A DNA stretch of 64,000 nt from Candidatus Kuenenia hertensis (lineage in GTDB: Bacteria; Planctomycetota; Brocadiia; Brocadiales; Brocadiaceae): the NCBI GenBank assembly GCA_021646465.1, contig SOET01000021.1:1-64000 (forward strand), given 5' to 3'. The notes beneath the pieces were generated by a model that saw only the letters and a program-made list of their open reading frames with translations, had not been told where the DNA came from and searched no databases. Shown here piece after piece: positions 1 through 8,471 of this stretch; position 1 is the stretch's first letter; each line of letters opens with the position of its first letter. The translations under genes were made by a program, and so were the position numbers.

Positions 1-48
1 TGTGAGGGAGGAAGAGATGGCAAGCACCCGCAGGGCAAAATTACAGAG

Positions 49-282
49 TATAGAGCCTACGCATAAACTAAAACCCCCTGATAAATAAAGGAGCAGCTTG
101 GCAACAAAGGGTGTAAGAATTTGTAAAAAGCGCCAGTGAATTACCAGGGCAAATGACAACAAAAGGCTATTTTACAGGAAAAAGGCAAAAAAGAGAGAGA
201 GGAAAAGAGGGATTAAATTACAAAATAAGAGCGCCCATCTTGTATAATAAGATGATTCTTTACTTTATGCGTAGGCTCTATA
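49..282. repeat. MITE-like element with 19-bp perfect terminal inverted repeats
   Basis: A perfect 19-bp inverted repeat begins with TATAGAGCCTACGCATAAA at 49-67, and its reverse complement lies at 264-282. It encloses about 196 bp with no convincing ORF. Both outer ends are TA, which fits a TA target-site duplication. The size, perfect termini and lack of coding capacity fit a miniature inverted-repeat transposable element mobilised in trans. The transposase family cannot be named from this window. No gene was recognised in 1-450 apart from this element. Confidence 0.6.
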
Positions 283-450
283 GATAAAGAATAAAGCGTG
301 AATTATAAACAACGAAATTTCATTGTCAATATTCAAAAAAAGGCAAAACATGAACGTTAAATCTTAGAGTACACTTTGCAGATATGCGTATTTTCAGTTG
401 ACAACTCTTCCTTACAAAACTATTATCTCTGCATGTTTTTATTTTCCGAC

Positions 451-1389
451 ATGAAACAATATAAAAAAATACTTCTCCTGTTTTTGCTGATAGTATTCGC
501 AAGCAGTATTATTGCGCCCATGGTAAAAATACTTTTGGATTCATTTTTACCTTCAAATTCCTTTATGGTAAACTTGCTCGATTACGAAGATGGGCGCTAT
601 AATTTCGCTAGAGTAATGCGGCGTATTCTCATGGTGGTTGCCATTCTTTTCATATTTTTATTGAGAAAATCACTCAAGTTTCCTTCTTTTGGCGCTATTG
701 GTTTAAAACCCAGCAAAGGTTGCTGGCAGCAATTACAGATGGGATTTCTTATCAGCACCGGTATGTTTATTTTTTACTTTGCATTTTTATATATTTACGG
801 AACTATCACGTTCCAAATAGACATAAAATCCTTCGGAAATTTAATTGGAAAACTTTTGAGCTTAATACTTGTCGCCGTTATTGTCGGTTGTGTGGAGGAA
901 TTGATTTTCAGGGGTTTCATCTTTCAAAGCGTTTTAAAGGATACAAAAGTACTGTTTGCCGTTTGTTTCTCCAGTATTTTTTATTCGTTGCTCCATTTTT
1001 TCAAATCCGATTTTCTCGCGACCCCAGGGTTTCAACCTTTTATTGGTTTTCTTGTGGTCTATCAATCTTTTGCTAATATTATTGTAAACATTGCAGAGAT
1101 ACTTCCCCTGATTATTGGACTCTTTATCGTTGGAACGGTTCTTTCCTATGCCTATCTGAAAACAAATTCATTATATCTCTCAATAGGATTGCATGCCGGA
1201 TGGGTATTTTTAATAAAGGCGAACAGACTTTTTTTTGATTTCGTCGGATCAAAATCAGGTTGGTTGTTTGGAGACCGTAAGCTTATTAACGGCATCATTG
1301 GTTGGAGTTTTTTGATCGTTACATTTATAATTATACACTTTGTTACAAAAGCACCGCACAATGGAAAAAACATTGCAAGAACTTGCTGA
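451..1389 (+). CDS. CPBP family intramembrane metalloprotease
   Basis: This is a multi-pass membrane protein with many hydrophobic segments. It carries the CPBP (CAAX protease / bacteriocin-processing, Abi) signature EELIFRG, the glutamate pair plus arginine of motif 1. A later LLHFF segment and the SIGLHAGW motif supply the histidines. Family members are membrane-embedded metalloproteases of varied or unknown substrate. An upstream TTG at 376 would add 25 residues that look non-genuine. The ATG at 451 gives a normal basic-then-hydrophobic N-terminus, but no clear ribosome binding site precedes either start. The 3' end overlaps the start of lpxD by 29 bp, so the two are probably co-transcribed. 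The substrate is unknown. Confidence 0.8.
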   Translation: MKQYKKILLLFLLIVFASSIIAPMVKILLDSFLPSNSFMVNLLDYEDGRYNFARVMRRILMVVAILFIFLLRKSLKFPSFGAIGLKPSKGCWQQLQMGFLISTGMFIFYFAFLYIYGTITFQIDIKSFGNLIGKLLSLILVAVIVGCVEELIFRGFIFQSVLKDTKVLFAVCFSSIFYSLLHFFKSDFLATPGFQPFIGFLVVYQSFANIIVNIAEILPLIIGLFIVGTVLSYAYLKTNSLYLSIGLHAGWVFLIKANRLFFDFVGSKSGWLFGDRKLINGIIGWSFLIVTFIIIHFVTKAPHNGKNIARTC

Positions 1390-2401
1390 TTACGTGGGAG
1401 GAACGGTTGTCGGCAATCCCAATACCATCATAAACGGTATCATGGGCATTGATGAAGCCACTAAAGGCCACATCACATTTGTCTCCAATGAAAAATACAT
1501 TAAAAAAATTAATCATACCAGGGCTTCAGCGGTTATCGTTTCACCAAAGCTCAAAGAGGTGAAAAAGAACCTTCTTGTCTGCAATAACCCTTATCTTGCG
1601 TTTGCAAAGATAGTAGAATTGATGTTGTATAAAAAGCCTGAATATGCTAAAGGCATTGATCCTTCCGCAAGGGTTGCTGACACTGCAAAAATCGGACAGG
1701 ATGTTTCAATTCAGGCATATGCCGCTATAGGTGAAAACACCCGCATTGGTGACCGTGTGGTTATTTTTCCCGGTGTTTTTATAGGAGAAAACTGTACCAT
1801 CGGAGATGATACCGTTCTCCATGCAAATGTAGTTATTTACCCTGATTCTGTCATTGGCAGTCGTGTTACTGTTCACAGCAACACGGTAATCGGAAGCAGC
1901 GGTTTTGGTTACGCCCCCGACGGTCAGAGCTATTATAAAATACCACAGGTAGGGATAGCCGTAATAGAAGACGATGTCGATATTGGCGCAAATACTACTA
2001 TCAACAGGGCGGCTCTGGGAAACACCATTATCCGGCGGGGAACAAAAATTGACAGCCAGGTTGTCATCTCTCATAATGTAGAAGTCGGCGAAGATTCATT
2101 AATCGTTTCACAGGTAGGTATTGCAGGCTCAGCAAAAATTGGAAACCACGTAACCCTTGCCGGAGGTGCCGGCATTATCGGCCATATTACCGTTGGTGAC
2201 AACGTAACCGTTGGCGGCCGTTCCGGAGTGGCGCAGGATCTCCCCGCCAATGGAACGTATTTAGGAACGCCCGCGCTTCCCATTCAAAGAATGCGCCGGT
2301 GTTACGTAATTATAGAAAAACTGCCTGAAATGAAAGAACATATGAAATCACTTGAAAAAAGATTACAACAACTGGAAGAAAAATGGAAAAACTCGGATTA
2401 A
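1361..2401 (+). CDS. lpxD: UDP-3-O-(3-hydroxyacyl)glucosamine N-acyltransferase LpxD
   Basis: LpxD transfers an R-3-hydroxyacyl chain from acyl carrier protein to the free amino group of UDP-3-O-acyl-glucosamine, an early lipid A step in the cytoplasm. The first ~100 residues form the LpxD uridine-binding domain. They are followed by a long left-handed beta-helix of hexapeptide repeats (IGxxxxI-type). The catalytic histidine is in ISHNVEVGED and the C-terminus is a charged helix. The start at 1361 gives the canonical N-terminus MEKTLQELADYV and 346 residues, a normal family length. The gene overlaps the CPBP gene upstream and lpxI downstream (19 bp), a compact lipid A operon. It supports an LPS-type outer membrane. 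Confidence 0.95.
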   Translation: MEKTLQELADYVGGTVVGNPNTIINGIMGIDEATKGHITFVSNEKYIKKINHTRASAVIVSPKLKEVKKNLLVCNNPYLAFAKIVELMLYKKPEYAKGIDPSARVADTAKIGQDVSIQAYAAIGENTRIGDRVVIFPGVFIGENCTIGDDTVLHANVVIYPDSVIGSRVTVHSNTVIGSSGFGYAPDGQSYYKIPQVGIAVIEDDVDIGANTTINRAALGNTIIRRGTKIDSQVVISHNVEVGEDSLIVSQVGIAGSAKIGNHVTLAGGAGIIGHITVGDNVTVGGRSGVAQDLPANGTYLGTPALPIQRMRRCYVIIEKLPEMKEHMKSLEKRLQQLEEKWKNSD

Positions 2402-3201
2402 TTGCCGGGAACGGAAGATTCCCCATACTGTTTGCAAAAGGTGCACAAAACAATAACGTGCCGGTGATAGCCGTTGCTATTGAAGGAGAAACATCTCCTG
2501 AAGTCGAACAATACGTGGAAAAACTATACTGGATTGGCGTTGCTCAGATTGGCAAACTTATTAAAATTTTCAAACAGGAAAACATTTCCAAAGCAGTCAT
2601 GGCAGGCGGACTGACAAAAAGCAATATGTTTTCCTCTATGAGGAATCTCAAATTCCTCCCTGATTTAAGAACCATTAACCTCTGGTACAAAAACGTAAAA
2701 AGGAGAGACGATCAATCTCTCCTTGGAGCGGTTGCCGATGAGCTGTTGAAGGATGGTATAGAATTACAAAGTTCCACACTTTACGTGCCTCAACTGCTTA
2801 CCAAAAAAGGCATACTTACCCGCAAAAAACCAACCGACAGGGAAATGGACGACATCAACTATGCATTTCCTTTAGCAAAAGAAATTGCCGTGCACGGCAT
2901 CGGACAATGCCTTGTTATAAAAGAAAAAGTAGTACTTGCAGTAGAAGCCTTTGAGGGAACCGATGAAGCGATCCGCAGGGGCGGAAAACTGGGGAGAAAA
3001 GACGTTGTTGTCATTAAAGTATGCAAACAAAACTTTGATCCGCGATTCGATATTCCCACCGTAGGTCTTGAAACCGTTAAAACGTTGAAAGAATCTTCCG
3101 CTTCTGTCCTTGCTCTTGAAGCGGAAAGGACTATTATTCTTGACGTTGAGGAAACTCTTACTGAAGCGGATAAGGCAGGCATTTCCGTTATAGGAATATA
3201 A
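2383..3201 (+). CDS. lpxI: UDP-2,3-diacylglucosamine pyrophosphatase LpxI
   Basis: LpxI (formerly DUF1009) hydrolyses UDP-2,3-diacylglucosamine to lipid X and UMP, replacing LpxH in many non-gammaproteobacteria. The 272-residue protein has the family N-terminus with LGLIAGNGRFPILFAKGA, the VMAGGL segment and the conserved C-terminal region VLALEAERTIILD. The start lies inside the end of lpxD, so translational coupling is likely. Having lpxD and lpxI together makes a coherent lipid A block. The assignment is by family resemblance read from the sequence. Confidence 0.93.
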   Translation: MEKLGLIAGNGRFPILFAKGAQNNNVPVIAVAIEGETSPEVEQYVEKLYWIGVAQIGKLIKIFKQENISKAVMAGGLTKSNMFSSMRNLKFLPDLRTINLWYKNVKRRDDQSLLGAVADELLKDGIELQSSTLYVPQLLTKKGILTRKKPTDREMDDINYAFPLAKEIAVHGIGQCLVIKEKVVLAVEAFEGTDEAIRRGGKLGRKDVVVIKVCKQNFDPRFDIPTVGLETVKTLKESSASVLALEAERTIILDVEETLTEADKAGISVIGI

Positions 3202-3223
3202 ACGTTTTACCGCCTTTAAAACC

Positions 3224-3862
3224 ATGATCAAAGCAATTACCGAAAGATGTTCACAGTGCCGTTTAATAGTACAAGACTGTATTTGTCCCGAACTTACCCC
3301 CGTTTGGACTGAACATAAAATAACCCTGTTAACAAGCAGAAGAGAATCGCGAATTCCCTCCAATACGGGAAGGTTGATTCAATTGATGCTGGAAAATACC
3401 TCTACAATTTTTATCGGTGAAAAGGGATGGGAAAAAGAAGTAATGATGGAAATCACAAGAAATGATTATACTCCTGTAATACTCTTTCCGATGTTTTCTC
3501 CTATTGATAGCGAAGACATTATTGCAAACAGAGGAAAACCCTTGAATATTTTTGTCCTGGACACAAGCTGGAGAAACGCACGAAGGTGGCTTCACAAACC
3601 ACTCCTTCTGAATTTAAGGAAAATTGGATTAAAGAAGATTCCACCCTCTGAATATCGCCTGAGAAAACAATCCGACAAAAACAATTTGTGCACATTTCAG
3701 GCAGCAATCTCAGTATTGAATGAACTTGAAATAAAAGATTTTACTTCAGCATCATTTCAAATGTATGAAAAGTTCAGACTATGGGTACAATCTTTAGCAA
3801 AGGAAAGAGGATTAATCCCGAGAAACCCGTTTATACATACAGACATAAATAATTGCGCATGA
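3224..3862 (+). CDS. DTW-domain protein, probable tRNA-uridine aminocarboxypropyltransferase
   Basis: DTW-domain proteins (TapT/TuaA in E. coli) transfer the 3-amino-3-carboxypropyl group of S-adenosylmethionine to a tRNA uridine, making acp3U. The N-terminus carries the cysteine cluster CSQCRLIVQDCICPE expected for the zinc-binding part. The family motif appears as LDTSWRNARR, and the C-terminal CTFQAAISVLNELE matches the conserved family helix. At 212 residues the length is normal. It lies 22 bp after lpxI on the same strand and may be read through from that operon. The modified position cannot be told from sequence. Confidence 0.85.
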   Translation: MIKAITERCSQCRLIVQDCICPELTPVWTEHKITLLTSRRESRIPSNTGRLIQLMLENTSTIFIGEKGWEKEVMMEITRNDYTPVILFPMFSPIDSEDIIANRGKPLNIFVLDTSWRNARRWLHKPLLLNLRKIGLKKIPPSEYRLRKQSDKNNLCTFQAAISVLNELEIKDFTSASFQMYEKFRLWVQSLAKERGLIPRNPFIHTDINNCA

Positions 3863-3867
3863 ACAGT

Positions 3868-3936
3868 GGCGGCAGGAGTTACCTCCTGCCGCCCTGATAC
3901 GGAGTAGATTGCTGTCAGGAGTTTCCTCCTGACAGC
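3868..3936. repeat. Two tandem 11-bp hairpins with a shared GGAG-TTNC-CTCC core
   Basis: Arms 3868-3878/3883-3893 (GGCGGCAGGAG) and 3911-3921/3926-3936 (GCTGTCAGGAG) each close a four-base loop. They lie between the convergent ends of the DTW gene and the subtilase gene. Neither is followed by a proper U-run, so they are not textbook terminators. They may act as a bidirectional transcription or mRNA-decay barrier. The related inner core with different outer stems looks like two members of one repeat family. Confidence 0.6.
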
Positions 3937-4022
3937 ACAAAAAACAATACCCCCCCCCTTTGGGCAGGTAATATACTCAGGATGCTCACAAAATGTGAAC
4001 TTGTACAACCGATTATGCGCTG

Positions 4023-7000
4023 CTAAAACACTATTTCTACGGTATTAGAGCAACTGCCGCCGCCGCTTTCACATATCTGATACGTATACGCGCCCCCTCC
4101 TTTAGAACCAATGTTATCAGTATATGCTCCCGTATTGTCTACCGTATCAATAAGCGCACCATCACGATAGATTTCAACCTGAGCGGAATTCGCCCCGCTC
4201 CATGTAAGATCAGCATATTGCACGCCCTTCACTTTATAGCCTGTTGCAGATAAATCAATTCCCTGTGTATCCGATTCAACCTGAATAAACATTTGGTCAA
4301 TAGAAATAGAGTCTAAATTGTTATTTCCCTGATTCCTGTCTGAATCGATAACTCTGATAGATACTTCACCGCTTAATGTTGTCGGTAATTGCCAGACTTC
4401 CACGTTGTTGATATCGGTGCTGTTTACTTCTGCAATATTGATAAAATTCTGTCCGTCAGTGGAATACTGAAATATAAAATTGTCTTCACTCGAATTGCTT
4501 TTGTACACATTGGCATAGAATGTGACAGAAAATCCTGCGCTGATAGTAAAATGCCATGTATGTTCAAGGTAACTGTAACGGTTGCTTGGTTTTCCGCCGG
4601 ATTCGATCTCTGTAATAACTTGAGGAAAATCGTCATCTTCCCATGTGTCAGTATAAACCCCGGAAATCTGGCCGGAAACTGCTGTTTCACTTGTGGCATA
4701 ATACTCAACGGTTGACGGAGGCGATGCATTAGTTGTTGCTGAAGCAATATTTGAATACACGGAATTTCCCGCATCGTTATATGCACGTACCTGAAAGTAG
4801 TAGGTAGTGCTCGCACTTAACCCGCTATCAGTGTAATTATTAACGTCTGTTCCTGTTGTAGCAATTTCTGTCCAGTTTGATTGATCTAACGATCGTTCAA
4901 TCCTGAACCCGGTTTCATTTGAGGAATTATCAGTCCAATTCAGGTCTATTTGCTTATCATTCAATGCGGTTGTTACAAGATTTGAAGGTGCTGTTGGGGT
5001 TGGATCCGCAGCCAGCGTGGTCACACTAAAGGTATCAGATACACCCCCTATCGTCAGTGTTGTATCAGTTGTGGTAGAAAAATTTGCCGATGACGTCTGA
5101 CGTACCGTAACCGTATCTCCTTCATTCACCGTGCCTGCCGTAGTTACATATGCGCCTCCATTGACTGAATATTCGCCGTTATTGCCCGCTATGGATATCG
5201 CCGCAGCAGTGTTGATACCCGTAACAGTTATTGCATTGGAGATTATTAAGGTACTTAATGAAACATCAGTTTGATCGATAAAGAGGAACTGATCTGGTAT
5301 AATATCTTCAATACTATCAAACTGCAGAACATCAATAACATTATAGAGTGATTGCGGCCCGTTCATTCCGCACAGGGCATAGACATTGTTATCTACAACC
5401 GCTCCCCTTACCCCCTGACGAGCAATGCTCAGCGGACAATCATGAATACTCCACTGATCTGTTTCAGGATCGTATATCTCCACACTGTCAAAAAACGGAG
5501 GACTCTCCACCGAATCATTTCCTCCGAAGGCAACCAGCTTCCCGCTTATTGCAACGCAACCAAAATCGTACCGTGCAAAATTCATCGGTGCAAGGGGTGT
5601 CCACGTATCCGTTGATGGATCATATACCTCTGTTGAATTTAAGAATCCTGCGTCTCCATGTCCTCCGCATACATATATCTTTCCATTAATAACCGCTGCA
5701 CCAAAAAAAGTCCTGTTGGTGCTCATCGGCGATAACTGCGTCCAGGTATCGACTACCGGATCGTAACGATACAACTCTTTCTCATCGACAAAATCACCAG
5801 AAACACCTGTAGACGCCCCTCCCATTACGTACAGCATTCCGTTCAGCGCAACGGCTGACGCACCTGATAACCCTTTCGGAAGCGGCGCTTTTGTCGTATC
5901 CCATGTATTCGAGGCAATATCGTACACCTCCAGTACATCAAGCCGTGTCGGAGGTGTTGTAGGTACATATCCTCCTGCGACATATATCTTCCCGTCAATG
6001 GTGGCAGCACAGGCATTTGACGCCGACGTGGGTTTCCCCACATCATTGCCGTTTGCATCCGTAGTTGTTGAAAACGTATCGGTAAGCGTATCATAAATTT
6101 GCACAAAATCGGCATCTTCATTTACTACCTGACCGGTAGATAAGAGCGTAAGTGTGAAACCTCCAATCGCGTAAATCTTCCCATTGTGTACGGCAACTGC
6201 GGGACGATACACTGCGGTTGGCATTGCTCCGCGGGAATCCATACACGATACCGTGAAGATGGGATTCGTGGGATTGCTTACGGAACTGTTTGTGGTAACC
6301 TCTATTTTTCCAGTAGCAGCTCCATCGGGTACCGTGCAGGTAATTTCGGTATCACTCCATGTGGATATTGCGGTCGGAATACCATTAAACGTAACGCTTC
6401 CCTCCGTAACGCCAAAGTGACTTCCGTTAATCGTTACCGTTGCACCGATACTCCCGAAGACGGGTACTATTTTGGTAACAACAGGGGGGAGGGAACCGGG
6501 ATAGTCAGGGTTCAGTGCATTATTTGCATTGATCCTGCCCCCTGTAATGGTCTTTCCCGATGGTATTGTAACCGGACGGTCAACGGTTGAAAATATAATA
6601 TCCCTTACATCCGCATACGTAGCCGATGGATAATACCCAAAGAGTAACGATGCAAGCCCAGTGGTATACGCAACTGACATCGAAACCCCTCCGGCTGATG
6701 TATAACTGTTATTCAACATAGTAGTCCGTATATTTTCCGTTGGGGCAAACACATCAACGGTGGACGCCCCGAAACTGCTGTAACTAACCATTGAGTCATT
6801 GAAGTCCGTGCCTGCCACGCTGATAACATTATCATTTGGAAAGCTTGCCGGGTAGTAAGCAGATACGTCCGTATCTCTCGACAAATTTCCGGCTCCACCG
6901 ATAAAGAGGATATCATTGGCTTTGAGTTCATCGATGGCGTCGGAAAGCGCCTGTGAATAGGGCCCGCCTCCCCAACTGTTATTGAGCACCCGTATATTCA

Positions 7001-7910
7001 CATTATGATTTTTTTTCATATCAATGACATAATTTAAACATTCAAGGGCGGTAGCCAATTGTCCTTCCCCTCTTCGTATAAATTTCAGAGCCATGAGTTC
7101 CACATTAAAATTTACCCCGACGATTCCTACCCCATTCCCCTCAACGGCACCGATTACCCCTGCCACTGCCGTTCCGTGTCCACCCTGTATGTCGTTTGCA
7201 TCCTCCATGGGGTTGCCTTCTCCTCTGCCGTCATCTGTGGTGTTTATGCCATGGATATCGTCAATATATCCGTTGTTGTCATCGTCTGTGTTGTTCCCCG
7301 CGATCTCACCGGGATTTATCCACATATTGTCTGCGAGATCCTCGTGGGTATATTCGATCCCTGAATCCACCACCCCTACGACGATTTTCGGATTGGGGGA
7401 AGGGTCTCCGTTAAAGGTGTCCCATGCCTCAACAGCGTCAATATCCGCATCTGAAGTTCCCCCCGTTTGGCCGGTATTGTGTAATGCCCATAATGACAAG
7501 AAATCCGTATCGGTGGGAATATAATCCTCGTAATAGATAAAATTCGGTTCAGCGTACTTCACATTCGGGTTTTTTTCATACACCCGTGCGAAATCATTGA
7601 CGTTGCTTCCTTCAGGCAGTTGTATGTGGCTGATGCCGAATTCCTTAAATGAGGTGATCTCTTTTCCGCCGAGGGCTTCATTCACGGCGTCAATCGCCTG
7701 TTGCGAAACGTGTTCATTGAATGTAACGATTAATTCACCCTTTACATATTCAAAGGGGCCACGGTAAGGGTCATCGGGGGTGCTTTCGCCATAAGAACCT
7801 TTTACGGTACTGGTCAAATGCAATACCGTTATGGTGAAAAGAAGGAAAAGCATCAGCAAAAATCTCTTCCATTTTGTTCTTTGAAAAAGTGGTACAATAT
7901 TGTTTTTCAT
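4023..7910 (-). CDS. Secreted S8 subtilisin-like protease with IPT, kelch and fibronectin-like modules
   Basis: The 1295-residue protein is probably exported. It starts with a basic N-terminus and hydrophobic stretch (about 16-38), then a subtilase prodomain (about 50-130). The S8 catalytic domain (about 135-470) has Asp182 (VVDSG), His245 (GGHGT), oxyanion Asn342 and Ser410 in GGVSMS, a variant of the usual GTSMA. An IPT/TIG fold follows (about 475-555), then kelch repeats with YAIGG/YVCGG-type motifs (about 560-865). After these come a beta-rich segment, a fibronectin III domain (about 965-1060), a jelly-roll-like segment and a final beta domain. No PEP-CTERM, LPXTG or type IX tail is apparent. 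RBS AGAGGAGAAG precedes the ATG. A c-di-GMP riboswitch and terminator lie in its leader, so expression probably responds to that second messenger. Substrate unknown; an adhesion or matrix role is inference. Confidence 0.9.
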   Translation of the reverse strand: MKNNIVPLFQRTKWKRFLLMLFLLFTITVLHLTSTVKGSYGESTPDDPYRGPFEYVKGELIVTFNEHVSQQAIDAVNEALGGKEITSFKEFGISHIQLPEGSNVNDFARVYEKNPNVKYAEPNFIYYEDYIPTDTDFLSLWALHNTGQTGGTSDADIDAVEAWDTFNGDPSPNPKIVVGVVDSGIEYTHEDLADNMWINPGEIAGNNTDDDNNGYIDDIHGINTTDDGRGEGNPMEDANDIQGGHGTAVAGVIGAVEGNGVGIVGVNFNVELMALKFIRRGEGQLATALECLNYVIDMKKNHNVNIRVLNNSWGGGPYSQALSDAIDELKANDILFIGGAGNLSRDTDVSAYYPASFPNDNVISVAGTDFNDSMVSYSSFGASTVDVFAPTENIRTTMLNNSYTSAGGVSMSVAYTTGLASLLFGYYPSATYADVRDIIFSTVDRPVTIPSGKTITGGRINANNALNPDYPGSLPPVVTKIVPVFGSIGATVTINGSHFGVTEGSVTFNGIPTAISTWSDTEITCTVPDGAATGKIEVTTNSSVSNPTNPIFTVSCMDSRGAMPTAVYRPAVAVHNGKIYAIGGFTLTLLSTGQVVNEDADFVQIYDTLTDTFSTTTDANGNDVGKPTSASNACAATIDGKIYVAGGYVPTTPPTRLDVLEVYDIASNTWDTTKAPLPKGLSGASAVALNGMLYVMGGASTGVSGDFVDEKELYRYDPVVDTWTQLSPMSTNRTFFGAAVINGKIYVCGGHGDAGFLNSTEVYDPSTDTWTPLAPMNFARYDFGCVAISGKLVAFGGNDSVESPPFFDSVEIYDPETDQWSIHDCPLSIARQGVRGAVVDNNVYALCGMNGPQSLYNVIDVLQFDSIEDIIPDQFLFIDQTDVSLSTLIISNAITVTGINTAAAISIAGNNGEYSVNGGAYVTTAGTVNEGDTVTVRQTSSANFSTTTDTTLTIGGVSDTFSVTTLAADPTPTAPSNLVTTALNDKQIDLNWTDNSSNETGFRIERSLDQSNWTEIATTGTDVNNYTDSGLSASTTYYFQVRAYNDAGNSVYSNIASATTNASPPSTVEYYATSETAVSGQISGVYTDTWEDDDFPQVITEIESGGKPSNRYSYLEHTWHFTISAGFSVTFYANVYKSNSSEDNFIFQYSTDGQNFINIAEVNSTDINNVEVWQLPTTLSGEVSIRVIDSDRNQGNNNLDSISIDQMFIQVESDTQGIDLSATGYKVKGVQYADLTWSGANSAQVEIYRDGALIDTVDNTGAYTDNIGSKGGGAYTYQICESGGGSCSNTVEIVF

Positions 7911-8107
7911 TTCTTCTCCTCTCTCTAAAAGCGCTACAGGATATTATGAATAATGCATATTTATAATCACACACCTAATTTACATTTTCCATACCCACAA
8001 GAGATGCCACTCATTGGGGTATATGATAAAGTTTATTAGGTTCATATAGTATTGTGTTGGCCGGTGGTTCTGAAATTAACAATTTCTATCTCAGCAAAAA
8101 CAAAAAA

Positions 8108-8138
8108 ACCCAGGACAAGTACGAAACTTGTCCTGGGT
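8108..8138 (-). terminator. Intrinsic terminator in the subtilase leader (riboswitch expression platform)
   Basis: A 12-13 bp stem has arms 8109-8120 (CCCAGGACAAGT) and 8126-8137 with a 5-nt loop. Read on the minus strand it is followed by seven U residues. It lies between the c-di-GMP aptamer and the subtilase start, about 200 nt upstream of the ATG. The + strand reading also ends in a T-run after TCTTCGG, so it may act both ways. The segment just 5' of the stem on the minus strand can pair with the aptamer P2 arm, which would compete with stem formation. Confidence 0.85.
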
Positions 8139-8265
8139 CTTCGGTTTTTTTTAAAGCCTTTTTAAATTTCTATAGCATAATTAATAAAGCATCATTATTT
8201 TTTAGATTTGAATGATACTTTATCAATTCAAAGAAAGCGCCGTAATCAGTCTTTACACCTTATTA

Positions 8266-8343
8266 AGGCGGCAACCTGGCATTCTTCCTTTAAAACGAAG
8301 ACCCATGGCTTTGCGTCCCAACCTCACGATTGGTTTGCCGTTT
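8266..8343 (-). promoter_or_regulatory. Cyclic-di-GMP class I riboswitch (GEMM-I) aptamer
   Basis: Read on the minus strand the segment has the GEMM-I consensus. It opens with GGCAAACC, a stem closed by the GNRA tetraloop GUGA, then GGGACGCAAAGCC. The second stem (GGGUCUUC/GAAGA) follows, and the 3' end is GCCAGGUUGCCG. By eye-alignment to the Vibrio cholerae Vc2 aptamer, the base equivalent to G20 is G, which favours c-di-GMP over cGAMP. It sits in the leader of the secreted subtilase gene, upstream of an intrinsic terminator. P2 arm bases 8292-8305 are complementary to 8134-8148 next to the terminator. This predicts that ligand binding frees the terminator and turns the gene off. A promoter is uncertain: TTGACT (8378-8373) and TATAAA (8350-8345) are present but poorly spaced. 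Confidence 0.9.
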
Positions 8344-8471
8344 TTTTATACACCTACCATATTAAATGTATAAGTCAAGAAAATAATTGTTTGTTGTATT
8401 GTTAATACTCCTGTTTTTGGCGAAAAAAATCATTGTTCCTCAGAAGCTTTGTGTGTGAAATCAGAAAGATT

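Noticed and set aside
4023-4200. Sorting signal at the C-terminus of the subtilase
   Set aside because: No PEP-CTERM, LPXTG, or type IX-like motif could be seen in the last ~60 residues.
8345-8378. TTGACT and TATAAA upstream of the riboswitch as a promoter
   Set aside because: The spacing is 22 bp, outside the usual range, so I mention it only as uncertain.
8208-8405. 65-residue + strand open frame over the riboswitch
   Set aside because: It is the antisense of a conserved RNA structure and has no protein-like features.
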